Positions 6,702 to 13,699 of a stretch of DNA of 22,472 nucleotides are shown one piece after another. The notes under the pieces are model-generated. The model did not search any database and was not told the origin of the DNA. It saw only the letters and a program-made list of their open reading frames with translations. Position 1 is the stretch's first letter. Every line of letters starts with the position of its first letter. Source of the DNA: an uncultured Peptoniphilus sp. (GTDB taxonomy: Bacteria; Bacillota; Clostridia; Tissierellales; Peptoniphilaceae); NCBI GenBank assembly GCA_902465645.1, contig CABQNX010000020.1, forward strand, positions 1 through 22,472. The letters run 5' to 3'. A program made the translations under genes and the position numbers.

Positions 6702-7604
6702 ATGAAGTTAAAAAGTTTTGGAAAGATTGCTGTAGTTCTTGCTCTAGGTGCAAGTCTTGTTGCTTGTGGAGGAAATAAAAATGAAGAAGCCACTGCAAAT
6801 GCTGGTGGAAGTGCAGAAGGAAAGTCTCTTGGAACAATTAACGTTATATCAAGAGAACAAGGTTCTGGTACAAGATCAGCTTTCACAGAATTAACAGGAG
6901 TTCTTGTTAAGGAAGGTGACAAGGAAGTTGACAATACTTATGAAGAAGCTGCTGTTCAATCTTCCACTGATGCAGTTCTTACTACTGTACAAAATGACCC
7001 TGCATCAATTGGTTACATTTCTCTTGGATCTTTAAACGACGATGTTAAGGCTCTAAAGGTTGAAGGAGTTGAAGCTACTCCAGAAAACATCAAGGCAAAC
7101 ACTTATAAGCTTGCTAGACCTTTTAACCTAGCTTACAAAAAAGATGTAGATGAAAAATCAATGGACCTAGTTAAATTTATCATGTCTGATGAAGGACAAA
7201 AAATTTGTGAAGAAGAAGGTTACGTTGGAGATGCTAAGGGCGAAACTTATGAACCAATTGATAGCGATGCAAAATTAACTGTTGCAGGTTCAACTTCTGT
7301 TACTCCTCTTATGGAAAAACTTGTTGAAGCTTACAAGGCAAAGAACCCTAATGTTGTGATTGATATCCAATCTAATGGTTCATCAGCTGGTATGACTGCT
7401 GCAATGGAAGGAACTGCACAAATTGGTATGGCATCAAGAGAACTTAAGGACGAAGAAAAGAATGCTCTTGATTTCACAGTTATTGCTAGAGACGGTATCG
7501 CAGTTATTGTAAATAAAGAAAATCCTGCCGAAGATGTAACTATGGATAACTTACAAAAAATCTTTACTGGAGAATTAACAGATTGGTCAGAAATCCAAAA
7601 ATAA
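6702..7604 (+). CDS. pstS: Phosphate-binding lipoprotein PstS, halves in permuted order
   Basis: Extracellular phosphate receptor that delivers Pi to PstCA. The 300-residue product has a lipoprotein signal with lipobox LVAC (Cys22). A low-complexity linker (23-42) is followed by the segment that is normally the second half of PstS: VISREQGSGTRSAF (48-61), IGYISLGS (103-110), and the DEGQKICEEEGYV segment (163-175) that normally ends the protein. Only then comes what is normally the first half: LTVAGSTSVTPLME (192-205), NGSSAGM (225-231), GMASRELKDEE (242-252), DGIAVIVN (264-271) and IFTGELTDWSEI (287-298), the last residues. All phosphate-contact loops are present, only the order differs, and no residues are obviously missing. 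I recall the same order in Streptococcus pneumoniae PstS, so this is probably an established permuted subclass. First gene of the operon; ATG 6702 follows AAAGGATG. Confidence 0.93.
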   Translation: MKLKSFGKIAVVLALGASLVACGGNKNEEATANAGGSAEGKSLGTINVISREQGSGTRSAFTELTGVLVKEGDKEVDNTYEEAAVQSSTDAVLTTVQNDPASIGYISLGSLNDDVKALKVEGVEATPENIKANTYKLARPFNLAYKKDVDEKSMDLVKFIMSDEGQKICEEEGYVGDAKGETYEPIDSDAKLTVAGSTSVTPLMEKLVEAYKAKNPNVVIDIQSNGSSAGMTAAMEGTAQIGMASRELKDEEKNALDFTVIARDGIAVIVNKENPAEDVTMDNLQKIFTGELTDWSEIQK

Positions 7605-7621
7605 AAAACGAAGGAAATAAA

Positions 7622-8530
7622 ATGGAAAATATTAATATAAAGGCCCCTAGAGAAGACAAGAGGACCAGGACATTTTCGTGGGAAGAAGTATCTAAGTACT
7701 TCTTCCTACTTTGTTCTGTGCTTTCAATTTTCTTCTTACTCCTAATTTGTGTATTTATCTTCAAGGATTCAATAGAATTTTTTGGCAAGGTGGGAGTGAA
7801 GGATTTTATCTTAAGCGACTCTTGGGCACCTATGAATCAACCGCCAACTTATGGAATCTTATCCATGATTCTTGGCTCAATAATTATTACAGCCCTATCT
7901 TGTTTGGGAGCAGTGCCAGTTGCCATTATGGTGGCAGCCTATTTGGCCTTTGATTGTCCCAAAAAATTTTATAAAATTTTAAAACCAGGACTTAATTTAA
8001 TGACAGGAATCCCATCAATAGTTTATGGTTTCTTTGCCCTAACAATTATTGTTCCTATTAACAAGTCTATCTTTGGTGGCAACGGGATGAATATTTTAAG
8101 TGCATCAATCTTGCTCTTAATAATGATTCTTCCAACAATAATTTCTATGGCAGAAGCTTCACTAAGGACTGTGCCAAAGTCTTATTATTCTGGCTCACTT
8201 TCTCTTGGTGCATCTCACGATGAAACTATAACAAGGGTTATGATACCTGCTGCAAGATCAGGAATCTTTGCAGGGATTATACTTGGAATTGGTCGTGCCA
8301 TTGGCGAAACTATGGCAGTAATTCTTGTTGCTGGTAACCAAACAAGACTTACACTTAACCCTCTCAAGGGAATTAGAACTATGACTACAAACATTGTGCT
8401 TGAAATGGCTTACGCTGCTGGCGACCACAGGCAAGCCTTAATAGCAACAGCAGGAGTCTTATTTATTTTTATCTTAATAATAAATACAAGCTTCTTCATA
8501 GTTAAGAATAGGAGAGAAAAAAATGACTAA
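7622..8530 (+). CDS. pstC: Phosphate ABC transporter permease PstC
   Basis: One of the two membrane subunits that form the phosphate channel with PstA. The start is ATG 7622 after GAAGGAAAT; the in-frame codon at 7583 lies inside pstS and lacks a ribosome binding site. The 302-residue product has a charged cytoplasmic N-terminus and about six hydrophobic segments (about 26-47, 78-107, 124-145, 158-175, 214-236, 273-294). The short exported loop NQPPTYG (72-78) and TGIPSIVYGFFAL (128-140) are typical of PstC. The ABC-coupling EAA loop runs from EASLRTVP to MIPAA (178-211), followed by GRAIGETMA (224-232). It starts 17 bases after pstS and overlaps pstA by eight bases. Confidence 0.95.
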   Translation: MENINIKAPREDKRTRTFSWEEVSKYFFLLCSVLSIFFLLLICVFIFKDSIEFFGKVGVKDFILSDSWAPMNQPPTYGILSMILGSIIITALSCLGAVPVAIMVAAYLAFDCPKKFYKILKPGLNLMTGIPSIVYGFFALTIIVPINKSIFGGNGMNILSASILLLIMILPTIISMAEASLRTVPKSYYSGSLSLGASHDETITRVMIPAARSGIFAGIILGIGRAIGETMAVILVAGNQTRLTLNPLKGIRTMTTNIVLEMAYAAGDHRQALIATAGVLFIFILIINTSFFIVKNRREKND

Positions 8531-9404
8531 AATAATTGCCTTAAGTCTCTTGGCTATATTTATAATTTCAATTCTTGGGCTTCATTTTGTTGGAAAGATG
8601 TCCTTTTATAAGATAACAACGAGACTATTTTCAGCTATGACTCTTGGAGTCCTAGTATTTATAGTTTTGTTTGTTGTTGTAAAGGGAGCCTTATCTTTTA
8701 AACCAAGTATGCTATCTCTTAACTATTCAACAGAAAATCTCTCCATGGGTCCTGCCATAGTAACAACACTTTTAACAGTTGTCCTTTCAATTTTACTGGC
8801 ATCACCTATAGGAATCTTTACTGCAATATTTTTAGTTGAGTACACAAGGGTGGAAAACAAACTAGTAAAGGCCATAAGACTTGCAACAGAAACTCTTGCA
8901 GGTATTCCTTCCATTGTCTACGGACTTTTTGGAATGTTGTTCTTTGGCCTAAAATTAAAAATGGGCTTTTCAGTAATTTCTGGTGTCCTAACAGTTTCTA
9001 TTATGATCCTGCCAATTATTATCAGATCAACTGAAGAGGCATTAAAGTCAGTTCACCCATCAGTGAGACAAGGTTCACTTGCTCTAGGTGCAGGAAAGCT
9101 TAGGACAATCTTTAAGGTTGTACTACCAATAGCAATCCCAGGGATTTTATCAGGCATAATTTTATCTGTAGGCCGTGTAGTTGGAGAAACTGCTGCCCTC
9201 ATGTACACACTGGGAACAGCAACATCTCTTCCAACATCTATTAAATCATCATCAAGGACTCTTGCCCTTCACATGTACGTCCTTTCATCAGAAGGAAAGC
9301 ACGTTGGTGAAGCTTATGCAACTGGCATGGTTCTCTTGATTTTAGTTTTAATAATTAACTGGTCTTCCACAAAACTTGCAAACAAACTTAGTGAGGTTGA
9401 ATAA
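8523..9404 (+). CDS. pstA: Phosphate ABC transporter permease PstA, with an extra N-terminal helix
   Basis: Second channel-forming subunit of the Pst transporter. The 293-residue product overlaps the end of pstC by eight bases. Core features are LAGIPSIVYGLFG (125-137), the EAA loop from EEALKSVHPS to VVLPIAIPG (171-207) and GRVVGETAALMYT (217-229). By eye there are seven hydrophobic segments rather than six. The additional one, at about residues 3-23, precedes the helix at about 37-57 that corresponds to the usual TM1. If real, this would place the N-terminus outside, or the first helix may form a hairpin partner. An internal start could remove the extra helix, but no better ribosome binding site precedes a later Met. 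Confidence 0.93.
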   Translation: MTKIIALSLLAIFIISILGLHFVGKMSFYKITTRLFSAMTLGVLVFIVLFVVVKGALSFKPSMLSLNYSTENLSMGPAIVTTLLTVVLSILLASPIGIFTAIFLVEYTRVENKLVKAIRLATETLAGIPSIVYGLFGMLFFGLKLKMGFSVISGVLTVSIMILPIIIRSTEEALKSVHPSVRQGSLALGAGKLRTIFKVVLPIAIPGILSGIILSVGRVVGETAALMYTLGTATSLPTSIKSSSRTLALHMYVLSSEGKHVGEAYATGMVLLILVLIINWSSTKLANKLSEVE

Positions 9405-10159
9405 TGAATACAAAAATGAGCGTTAAGGACCTTGATCTCTACTATGGAGATTTCCAAGCCCTTCACAATATAAACTTAGACATAAGAGAAAAAGAAATTC
9501 TCTCTTTCATTGGGCCATCAGGTTGCGGCAAGTCTACCCTATTAAAATGTTTAAATAGGATGAACGACCTAGTTGTTGGCTGCAAGATTGATGGAGAAAT
9601 AAAACTCGATGGCGATGACATCTACGCCAAGAATTATGATGTAAATAAACTTAGGAAAAGAGTGGGTATGGTCTTCCAACAACCTAACCCCTTCCCAATG
9701 AGCATCTACGAAAACATTGCTTATGGACCAAAGACCCATGGGATAAAAAACAAGGCTGAGCTTGATGAAATTGTAGAGTCATCACTTAAGCAAGCTGCCA
9801 TCTGGGATGAAGTAAAAAATGATTTGAAAAAATCTGCCCTTTCCCTATCAGGTGGACAACAACAAAGACTTTGTATAGCAAGAGCTCTTGCAGTTAATCC
9901 AGAAGTAATTCTAATGGACGAACCAACATCGGCCCTTGACCCAATTTCCACAGGAAAAATTGAGGACCTTGCCCAAGACTTAAAGGACAAGTACACAATT
10001 GTAATGGTAACCCACAACATGCAACAGGCATCGAGAATTTCAGATCAAACTGCCTTCTTCTTAAATGGAGTTATTGTTGAAAAGGGAAATACAGTGGACA
10101 TCTTTACAAACCCAAGGGAAGAAAAAACAGAATTATATGTAACAGGAAGGTTCGGCTAA
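9404..10159 (+). CDS. pstB: Phosphate transporter ATPase PstB
   Basis: Cytoplasmic ATP-binding subunit that powers phosphate import through PstCA. The 251-residue product is full length. Walker A GPSGCGKST is at 37-45, the Q-loop is in MVFQQPNPFPMS (89-100; the PNPFP form is characteristic of PstB), the ABC signature LSGGQQQR at 148-155, Walker B VILMDEPTSALD at 168-179 and the switch histidine in VTHNM (204). The ATG overlaps the pstA stop by one base (TAATG) and the stop overlaps the phoU start in the same way, so the three genes are translationally coupled. Confidence 0.97.
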   Translation: MNTKMSVKDLDLYYGDFQALHNINLDIREKEILSFIGPSGCGKSTLLKCLNRMNDLVVGCKIDGEIKLDGDDIYAKNYDVNKLRKRVGMVFQQPNPFPMSIYENIAYGPKTHGIKNKAELDEIVESSLKQAAIWDEVKNDLKKSALSLSGGQQQRLCIARALAVNPEVILMDEPTSALDPISTGKIEDLAQDLKDKYTIVMVTHNMQQASRISDQTAFFLNGVIVEKGNTVDIFTNPREEKTELYVTGRFG

Positions 10160-10800
10160 TGAGAAAAAGATTTGATGATGAATTAAGGCACTTAAATGAC
10201 TTGCTTCTAGAGATGGCAAGTCTAAATGAATCTGCAATTAAAAAAGCAATTTCACTTTTAGATGAAAAGGACGAAAATATTGCAGAAGATGTTATTCTTG
10301 ACGAAGAGAAGACAGATCAATATGAAAAAACTATCCAAAACCAATGCCTTAAAATTTTTGTAGAGCAACAACCAGCAGCTAGTGACCTAAGAAGAGTCTC
10401 TTCTGCTCTAAAGATGATAACAGACTTAGAAAGAATTGGTGACAATGCAAGAGACATTGCAGAAATTTGCATGGGCTTGCCAGATGACTCTGACACATCA
10501 AGCCTGCCCCTTATAAAGGAGATGGCAGAGGCTACAGTTAATCTTTTAAACAGGTCAATTGATTCCTTTGTAAACTTAGATCTTGATCTTGCAAAGAAAA
10601 TTGACGACGAAGATGATGTTATTGACAAGTATTTTGTAATGATAAGAGATCAATTAATTGATATAATTAAATCAGATTTTGATCCAGCAGCAGCCATCGA
10701 CTTTATAATGATTGCCAAGTATCTTGAAAGGATTTCTGATCACGGAGTCAATATTGCTGACTGGGTAATCTTTACTCTTGAAGGTTCAAGGGCTAATTAA
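10159..10800 (+). CDS. phoU: Phosphate signalling protein PhoU
   Basis: PhoU links the Pst transporter to the PhoR kinase and restrains both when phosphate is plentiful. The 213-residue product has the two tandem three-helix repeats of the family. The first carries the acidic metal-binding stretch near ILDEEKTDQYEK (91-102 codons into the gene region, about residues 46-57) and the LRRVSSALKMITDLERIGDNA helix region (about 77-97). The second carries DDEDDVIDKYF (about 149-159) and IAKYLERISDHGVNIAD (about 185-201). The start overlaps the pstB stop (TAATG). The phoP gene follows after 27 bases. Confidence 0.96.
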   Translation: MRKRFDDELRHLNDLLLEMASLNESAIKKAISLLDEKDENIAEDVILDEEKTDQYEKTIQNQCLKIFVEQQPAASDLRRVSSALKMITDLERIGDNARDIAEICMGLPDDSDTSSLPLIKEMAEATVNLLNRSIDSFVNLDLDLAKKIDDEDDVIDKYFVMIRDQLIDIIKSDFDPAAAIDFIMIAKYLERISDHGVNIADWVIFTLEGSRAN

Positions 10801-10827
10801 AAATCAAAAATATATAAGGATGATTTT

Positions 10828-11508
10828 ATGCTAATTTATCTCGTTGAAGATGATACTTCGATTTTAAAATTAATTGAATACTCACTAAAGACTAAGGGCT
10901 ATGAAGTAAGGACCTTTGAAAAGGGCAAGGACTTCTTTAAGTCTCTTGAAGAAAAAAGGCCTGATTTAGTTCTTCTTGATATAATGCTTCCCGATATGGA
11001 TGGGATTGAGATTTTAAAAAGGCTTAGGGAAAGAGAAGAAACCTCTGATATCTGGGTCATAATGATAACTGCCAAGACCTCAGAATACGACGTGATTTCT
11101 GCCCTTGACGAGGGAGCAGACGACTACATCAAGAAGCCCTTCTCCGTCATGGAACTCTTATCAAGAGTTGGGGCAGTGGAAAGACGAGCTAGCAAGAAGT
11201 TAAAGGACACAGGCATCCTAGACTACAATGGCATTGTTATTAAGGACAAGAACAGGTCTGTCACTATCGATGGAGTCCAAGTTGACTTTAGCTTAAAGGA
11301 GTATGAAGTTTTAAAATATTTAATTTTAAATAAGGACATTGTTATCTCTCGTGAGAAACTCTTGACAGAAATTTGGGGTTACGACTATGAGGGGGAAACT
11401 AGGACTGTGGACATGCACATAAAGTTAATAAGAGATAAGCTTGGCGACAAGAGGGGATGTATCAAAACCATTAGGGGAATTGGTTACATGATGACCAAGG
11501 AGGAATAA
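10828..11508 (+). CDS. phoP: Phosphate response regulator PhoP (OmpR/PhoB class)
   Basis: DNA-binding partner of the PhoR kinase. The 226-residue product has a receiver domain (1-118) with the acidic pocket EDD (7-9), phospho-acceptor Asp51 in VLLDIMLPDMDG, the switch threonine in MITAK (81) and the Lys-Pro of IKKPFS (103-104). A winged-helix effector domain (about 128-222) carries SLKEYEVLKYL, LLTEIWGYDYEGETRTVDMH and the C-terminal IRGIGYMM hairpin. An AAGGATG precedes the ATG. The context after pstSCAB-phoU supports a phosphate-starvation regulator. The upstream 11-bp TTTACA repeats are its likely binding site, giving autoregulation of the whole operon. Confidence 0.92.
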   Translation: MLIYLVEDDTSILKLIEYSLKTKGYEVRTFEKGKDFFKSLEEKRPDLVLLDIMLPDMDGIEILKRLREREETSDIWVIMITAKTSEYDVISALDEGADDYIKKPFSVMELLSRVGAVERRASKKLKDTGILDYNGIVIKDKNRSVTIDGVQVDFSLKEYEVLKYLILNKDIVISREKLLTEIWGYDYEGETRTVDMHIKLIRDKLGDKRGCIKTIRGIGYMMTKEE

Positions 11509-11509
11509 G

Positions 11510-13186
11510 ATGAAAAAAAGATTTTTCAGATACCTCCTTGGTATTGCCCTCTTGACTTTGTTTTTATCGACTGTGGCTTCCATGTTTGTCTTTTATTCTG
11601 GTTACGCCAAGAGGTCCAACGAAGACCTGAGAAATATTGTCATGACCATGGGGGAAAGCCTAAATAGAGATGAAGATGACATAGCCTATTTGGAAGGCCT
11701 TGCAAATAAAAAATTAGACTTTAGGATAAGCTTGATAAGAGAAGACGGAGAAGTCCTTTACGATTCAAGAAAGGATGTTAAACTCTTGCCATCTCACAAG
11801 GATAGGCCGGAAGTCATTGAAGCAAAAAAACTTGGCTACGCCCAAGTGGAAAGATATTCCAACACCCTATCCAAGGACCTCTACTATGTCAGCTTAAGGC
11901 TTGATGATGGAAACATGATTAGGATTTCTAGAGAAATGGACAACTTAGTTGGTGCCTTCACAAAGGTCTTGCCTCTTGATATTTTAATGTCCCTAGTGAT
12001 TTTTGTTGTGGCTGCTTTTGTTTCAAGCAAGTTAACCAAAAAGACTTTTGATCCACTTAACAATCTTGAAGAAGATTTGATAAATATTGACACAAATATT
12101 TTCCCAGAGATCGGTCCCTTTATAAATAGAATTAAAAGACAAAAGCTAACTATTGATGAAAACTACAAGGAGATTGCCAGAGAAAGGGACACAATAAATA
12201 CTATTTTAAAAAATATGAGAGAGTCCCTTGTTATTGTTGACGAAAACAAAAATCTCTTGACGGTAAATGATTCTGCAAGAGAAATTTTTAATTCAAAGAG
12301 AGACATTCTTGGAGAAAATATTATTAATCTCATAAGAGATGAAGAAATTTTAAAAATGGCAGATGAAGCTCTTATGGGCAAAAGCACTGAAACTATTACG
12401 AGAATTGGTGACAGGGACTATAAGTGTTATGTCAATCCAGTCTTTGAAGACAAGAGAGTTAGGGGACTTTTAATTTTATTTATTGACGAGACTGAAGAAA
12501 TTAGGGCCCTAAGACTTCGTGAAGAATTTTCATCCAATGTCAGCCACGAGTTAAAGACTCCTCTTACATCCATCTCTGGTTTCTCAGAACTTCTTGTCAA
12601 TGGTCTTGTGGCAGACAAGGACAAGGAAGGATTTTATAAATTAATTTACGATGATTCTAAGAGACTATTAAGTCTTGTGGAAGACATTATGAAGATTTCT
12701 GGTCTTGAAAATTCAGGAGACTATGACAAGGAAGAAGTTGACCTGAGAGAAATTATTTCTGAAATTTTAAAGGGCTATGAAAATTTAATTGAAGAAAAAA
12801 ATGTTAGAGTAAACTTTGAGGGCGATGGCTCAGTTTTTGAAAACAGGACCATGATTTGGGAGCTCTTCTCCAACTTAATCAACAACGGACTTAAGTACAA
12901 CAAAGAAGGGGGAAGGCTTGACATAAAAATTTCTGAAGAAGAAAAAAATTACAAGGTGATAATTTCTGACACAGGAATTGGAATCCCACAAGAAGACCTT
13001 GCAAGAATCTTTGAAAGATTTTACAGGGTAGACAAGTCTAGGTCACGTAGGGTTGGTGGAACAGGTCTTGGCCTCTCCATAGTAAAACATATCTTGCAAA
13101 ACATTGACGGCAAGGTAAAGATTTCTTCACAACTTGGTCAAGGAACGACCTTTGAATTACTTTTAAAGAAGCCAAAGAAAAATTAA
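11510..13186 (+). CDS. phoR: Phosphate sensor histidine kinase PhoR
   Basis: Membrane kinase that phosphorylates PhoP. The 558-residue product has TM1 at about 8-30, an extracytoplasmic domain of about 120 residues (31-153), TM2 at about 155-173 and a short HAMP-like linker (about 174-210). A PAS domain follows (about 225-330; ESLVIVDENKNLLTVND). The HisKA domain has the phospho-acceptor His346 in FSSNVSHELKTPLTS. The HATPase domain shows the N-box NLINNGLKYN (455-464), G1 DTGIG (487-491), the F-box FERFYRVD (501-508) and GTGLGLS (517-523). The architecture matches Bacillus-type PhoR. AAGGAGG at the end of phoP lies just upstream, and the stop-start gap is one base. It ends the operon. Confidence 0.95.
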   Translation: MKKRFFRYLLGIALLTLFLSTVASMFVFYSGYAKRSNEDLRNIVMTMGESLNRDEDDIAYLEGLANKKLDFRISLIREDGEVLYDSRKDVKLLPSHKDRPEVIEAKKLGYAQVERYSNTLSKDLYYVSLRLDDGNMIRISREMDNLVGAFTKVLPLDILMSLVIFVVAAFVSSKLTKKTFDPLNNLEEDLINIDTNIFPEIGPFINRIKRQKLTIDENYKEIARERDTINTILKNMRESLVIVDENKNLLTVNDSAREIFNSKRDILGENIINLIRDEEILKMADEALMGKSTETITRIGDRDYKCYVNPVFEDKRVRGLLILFIDETEEIRALRLREEFSSNVSHELKTPLTSISGFSELLVNGLVADKDKEGFYKLIYDDSKRLLSLVEDIMKISGLENSGDYDKEEVDLREIISEILKGYENLIEEKNVRVNFEGDGSVFENRTMIWELFSNLINNGLKYNKEGGRLDIKISEEEKNYKVIISDTGIGIPQEDLARIFERFYRVDKSRSRRVGGTGLGLSIVKHILQNIDGKVKISSQLGQGTTFELLLKKPKKN

Positions 13187-13267
13187 TTTCATAAATTTTA
13201 TGGAAAATAAATTTAATTAGCAAACTTAATAGAAAATAAAAATAATTTTATAAATTTTTATAGACAC

Positions 13268-13295
13268 AAAAAGAGGACCTGCGCGGTCCTTTTTT
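13268..13295 (+). terminator. Terminator of the pst-pho operon (repeat copy 1)
   Basis: AGGACC and GGTCCT pair around the loop TGCGC, extended by A:T pairs and one G:T, and followed by six Ts. A copy with a single loop change lies at 15827. The rest of the 206-base gap (13187-13392) is AT-rich and holds the next gene's promoter. Confidence 0.9.
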
Positions 13296-13351
13296 GTTTG
13301 ATTTTTTTAAAAATATTAAGATTTATATTCTTAAAAAATAAAAAAAATAAA

Positions 13352-13360
13352 TGCTATTAT
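13352..13360 (+). promoter_or_regulatory. Extended -10 promoter of the DUF6110 gene
   Basis: TGC followed by TATTAT forms an extended -10 element 32 bases before the ATG. No convincing -35 box is seen, which is common for extended -10 promoters. A GGAGGATATT ribosome binding site precedes the start. Confidence 0.4.
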
Positions 13361-13392
13361 ATCCTTAAAATAGATTTTATCAGGAGGATATT

Positions 13393-13698
13393 ATGAACAA
13401 GAGATTAATTAATTTAGGAATAGGTTTAGTAGCAGGTGCCCTTGGTGGGAAAATTCTTACATCAGAAACTGCAAAAAAATTAGCAGTTAACACAGTAGCT
13501 GGTGGCCTAAAAATCAAAGAAGGTATCGACAAAAACCTTGAAGCTGTAAAAGTTTCTGGCGAAGACATTCTTGCTGAAGCAAAAGTGAAAAAAGCAGAAG
13601 ACGAAAGGAAGGAAGCTGAAAGAAAGGCTCAAGTAGATATAGAAAAAGTTTCCCAAGCAGAAGTAGAAGAAGAAATTGTTGAAGAAGTAGAAGACTAA
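13393..13698 (+). CDS. DUF6110-like small membrane-associated protein
   Basis: The 101-residue product begins with a glycine-rich hydrophobic segment (about 7-21, LGIGLVAGALGGKIL), then LTSETAKKLAVNTVAGGLKIKEGID and EDILAEAKVKKAEDER, and ends in a charged, strongly acidic coiled-coil tail of alternating Glu and Val. The series of a glycine-rich start, an S-x-x-AKK stretch, a conserved -A-x-LK-K- and a DI-AEAK segment matches my recollection of the DUF6110 family. Members of that family sit beside heavy-metal P-type ATPases in many Firmicutes. The biochemical role is unknown to me. The gene stops one base before the ATPase gene, and AGGAGGATA (13382-13390) gives it a strong ribosome binding site, so it probably drives expression of both. 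Confidence 0.65.
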   Translation: MNKRLINLGIGLVAGALGGKILTSETAKKLAVNTVAGGLKIKEGIDKNLEAVKVSGEDILAEAKVKKAEDERKEAERKAQVDIEKVSQAEVEEEIVEEVED

Positions 13699-13699
13699 A

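Noticed and set aside
7711..7953. Plus-strand open frame inside pstC in another frame
   Set aside because: The pstC frame shows conserved permease motifs across the same bases.
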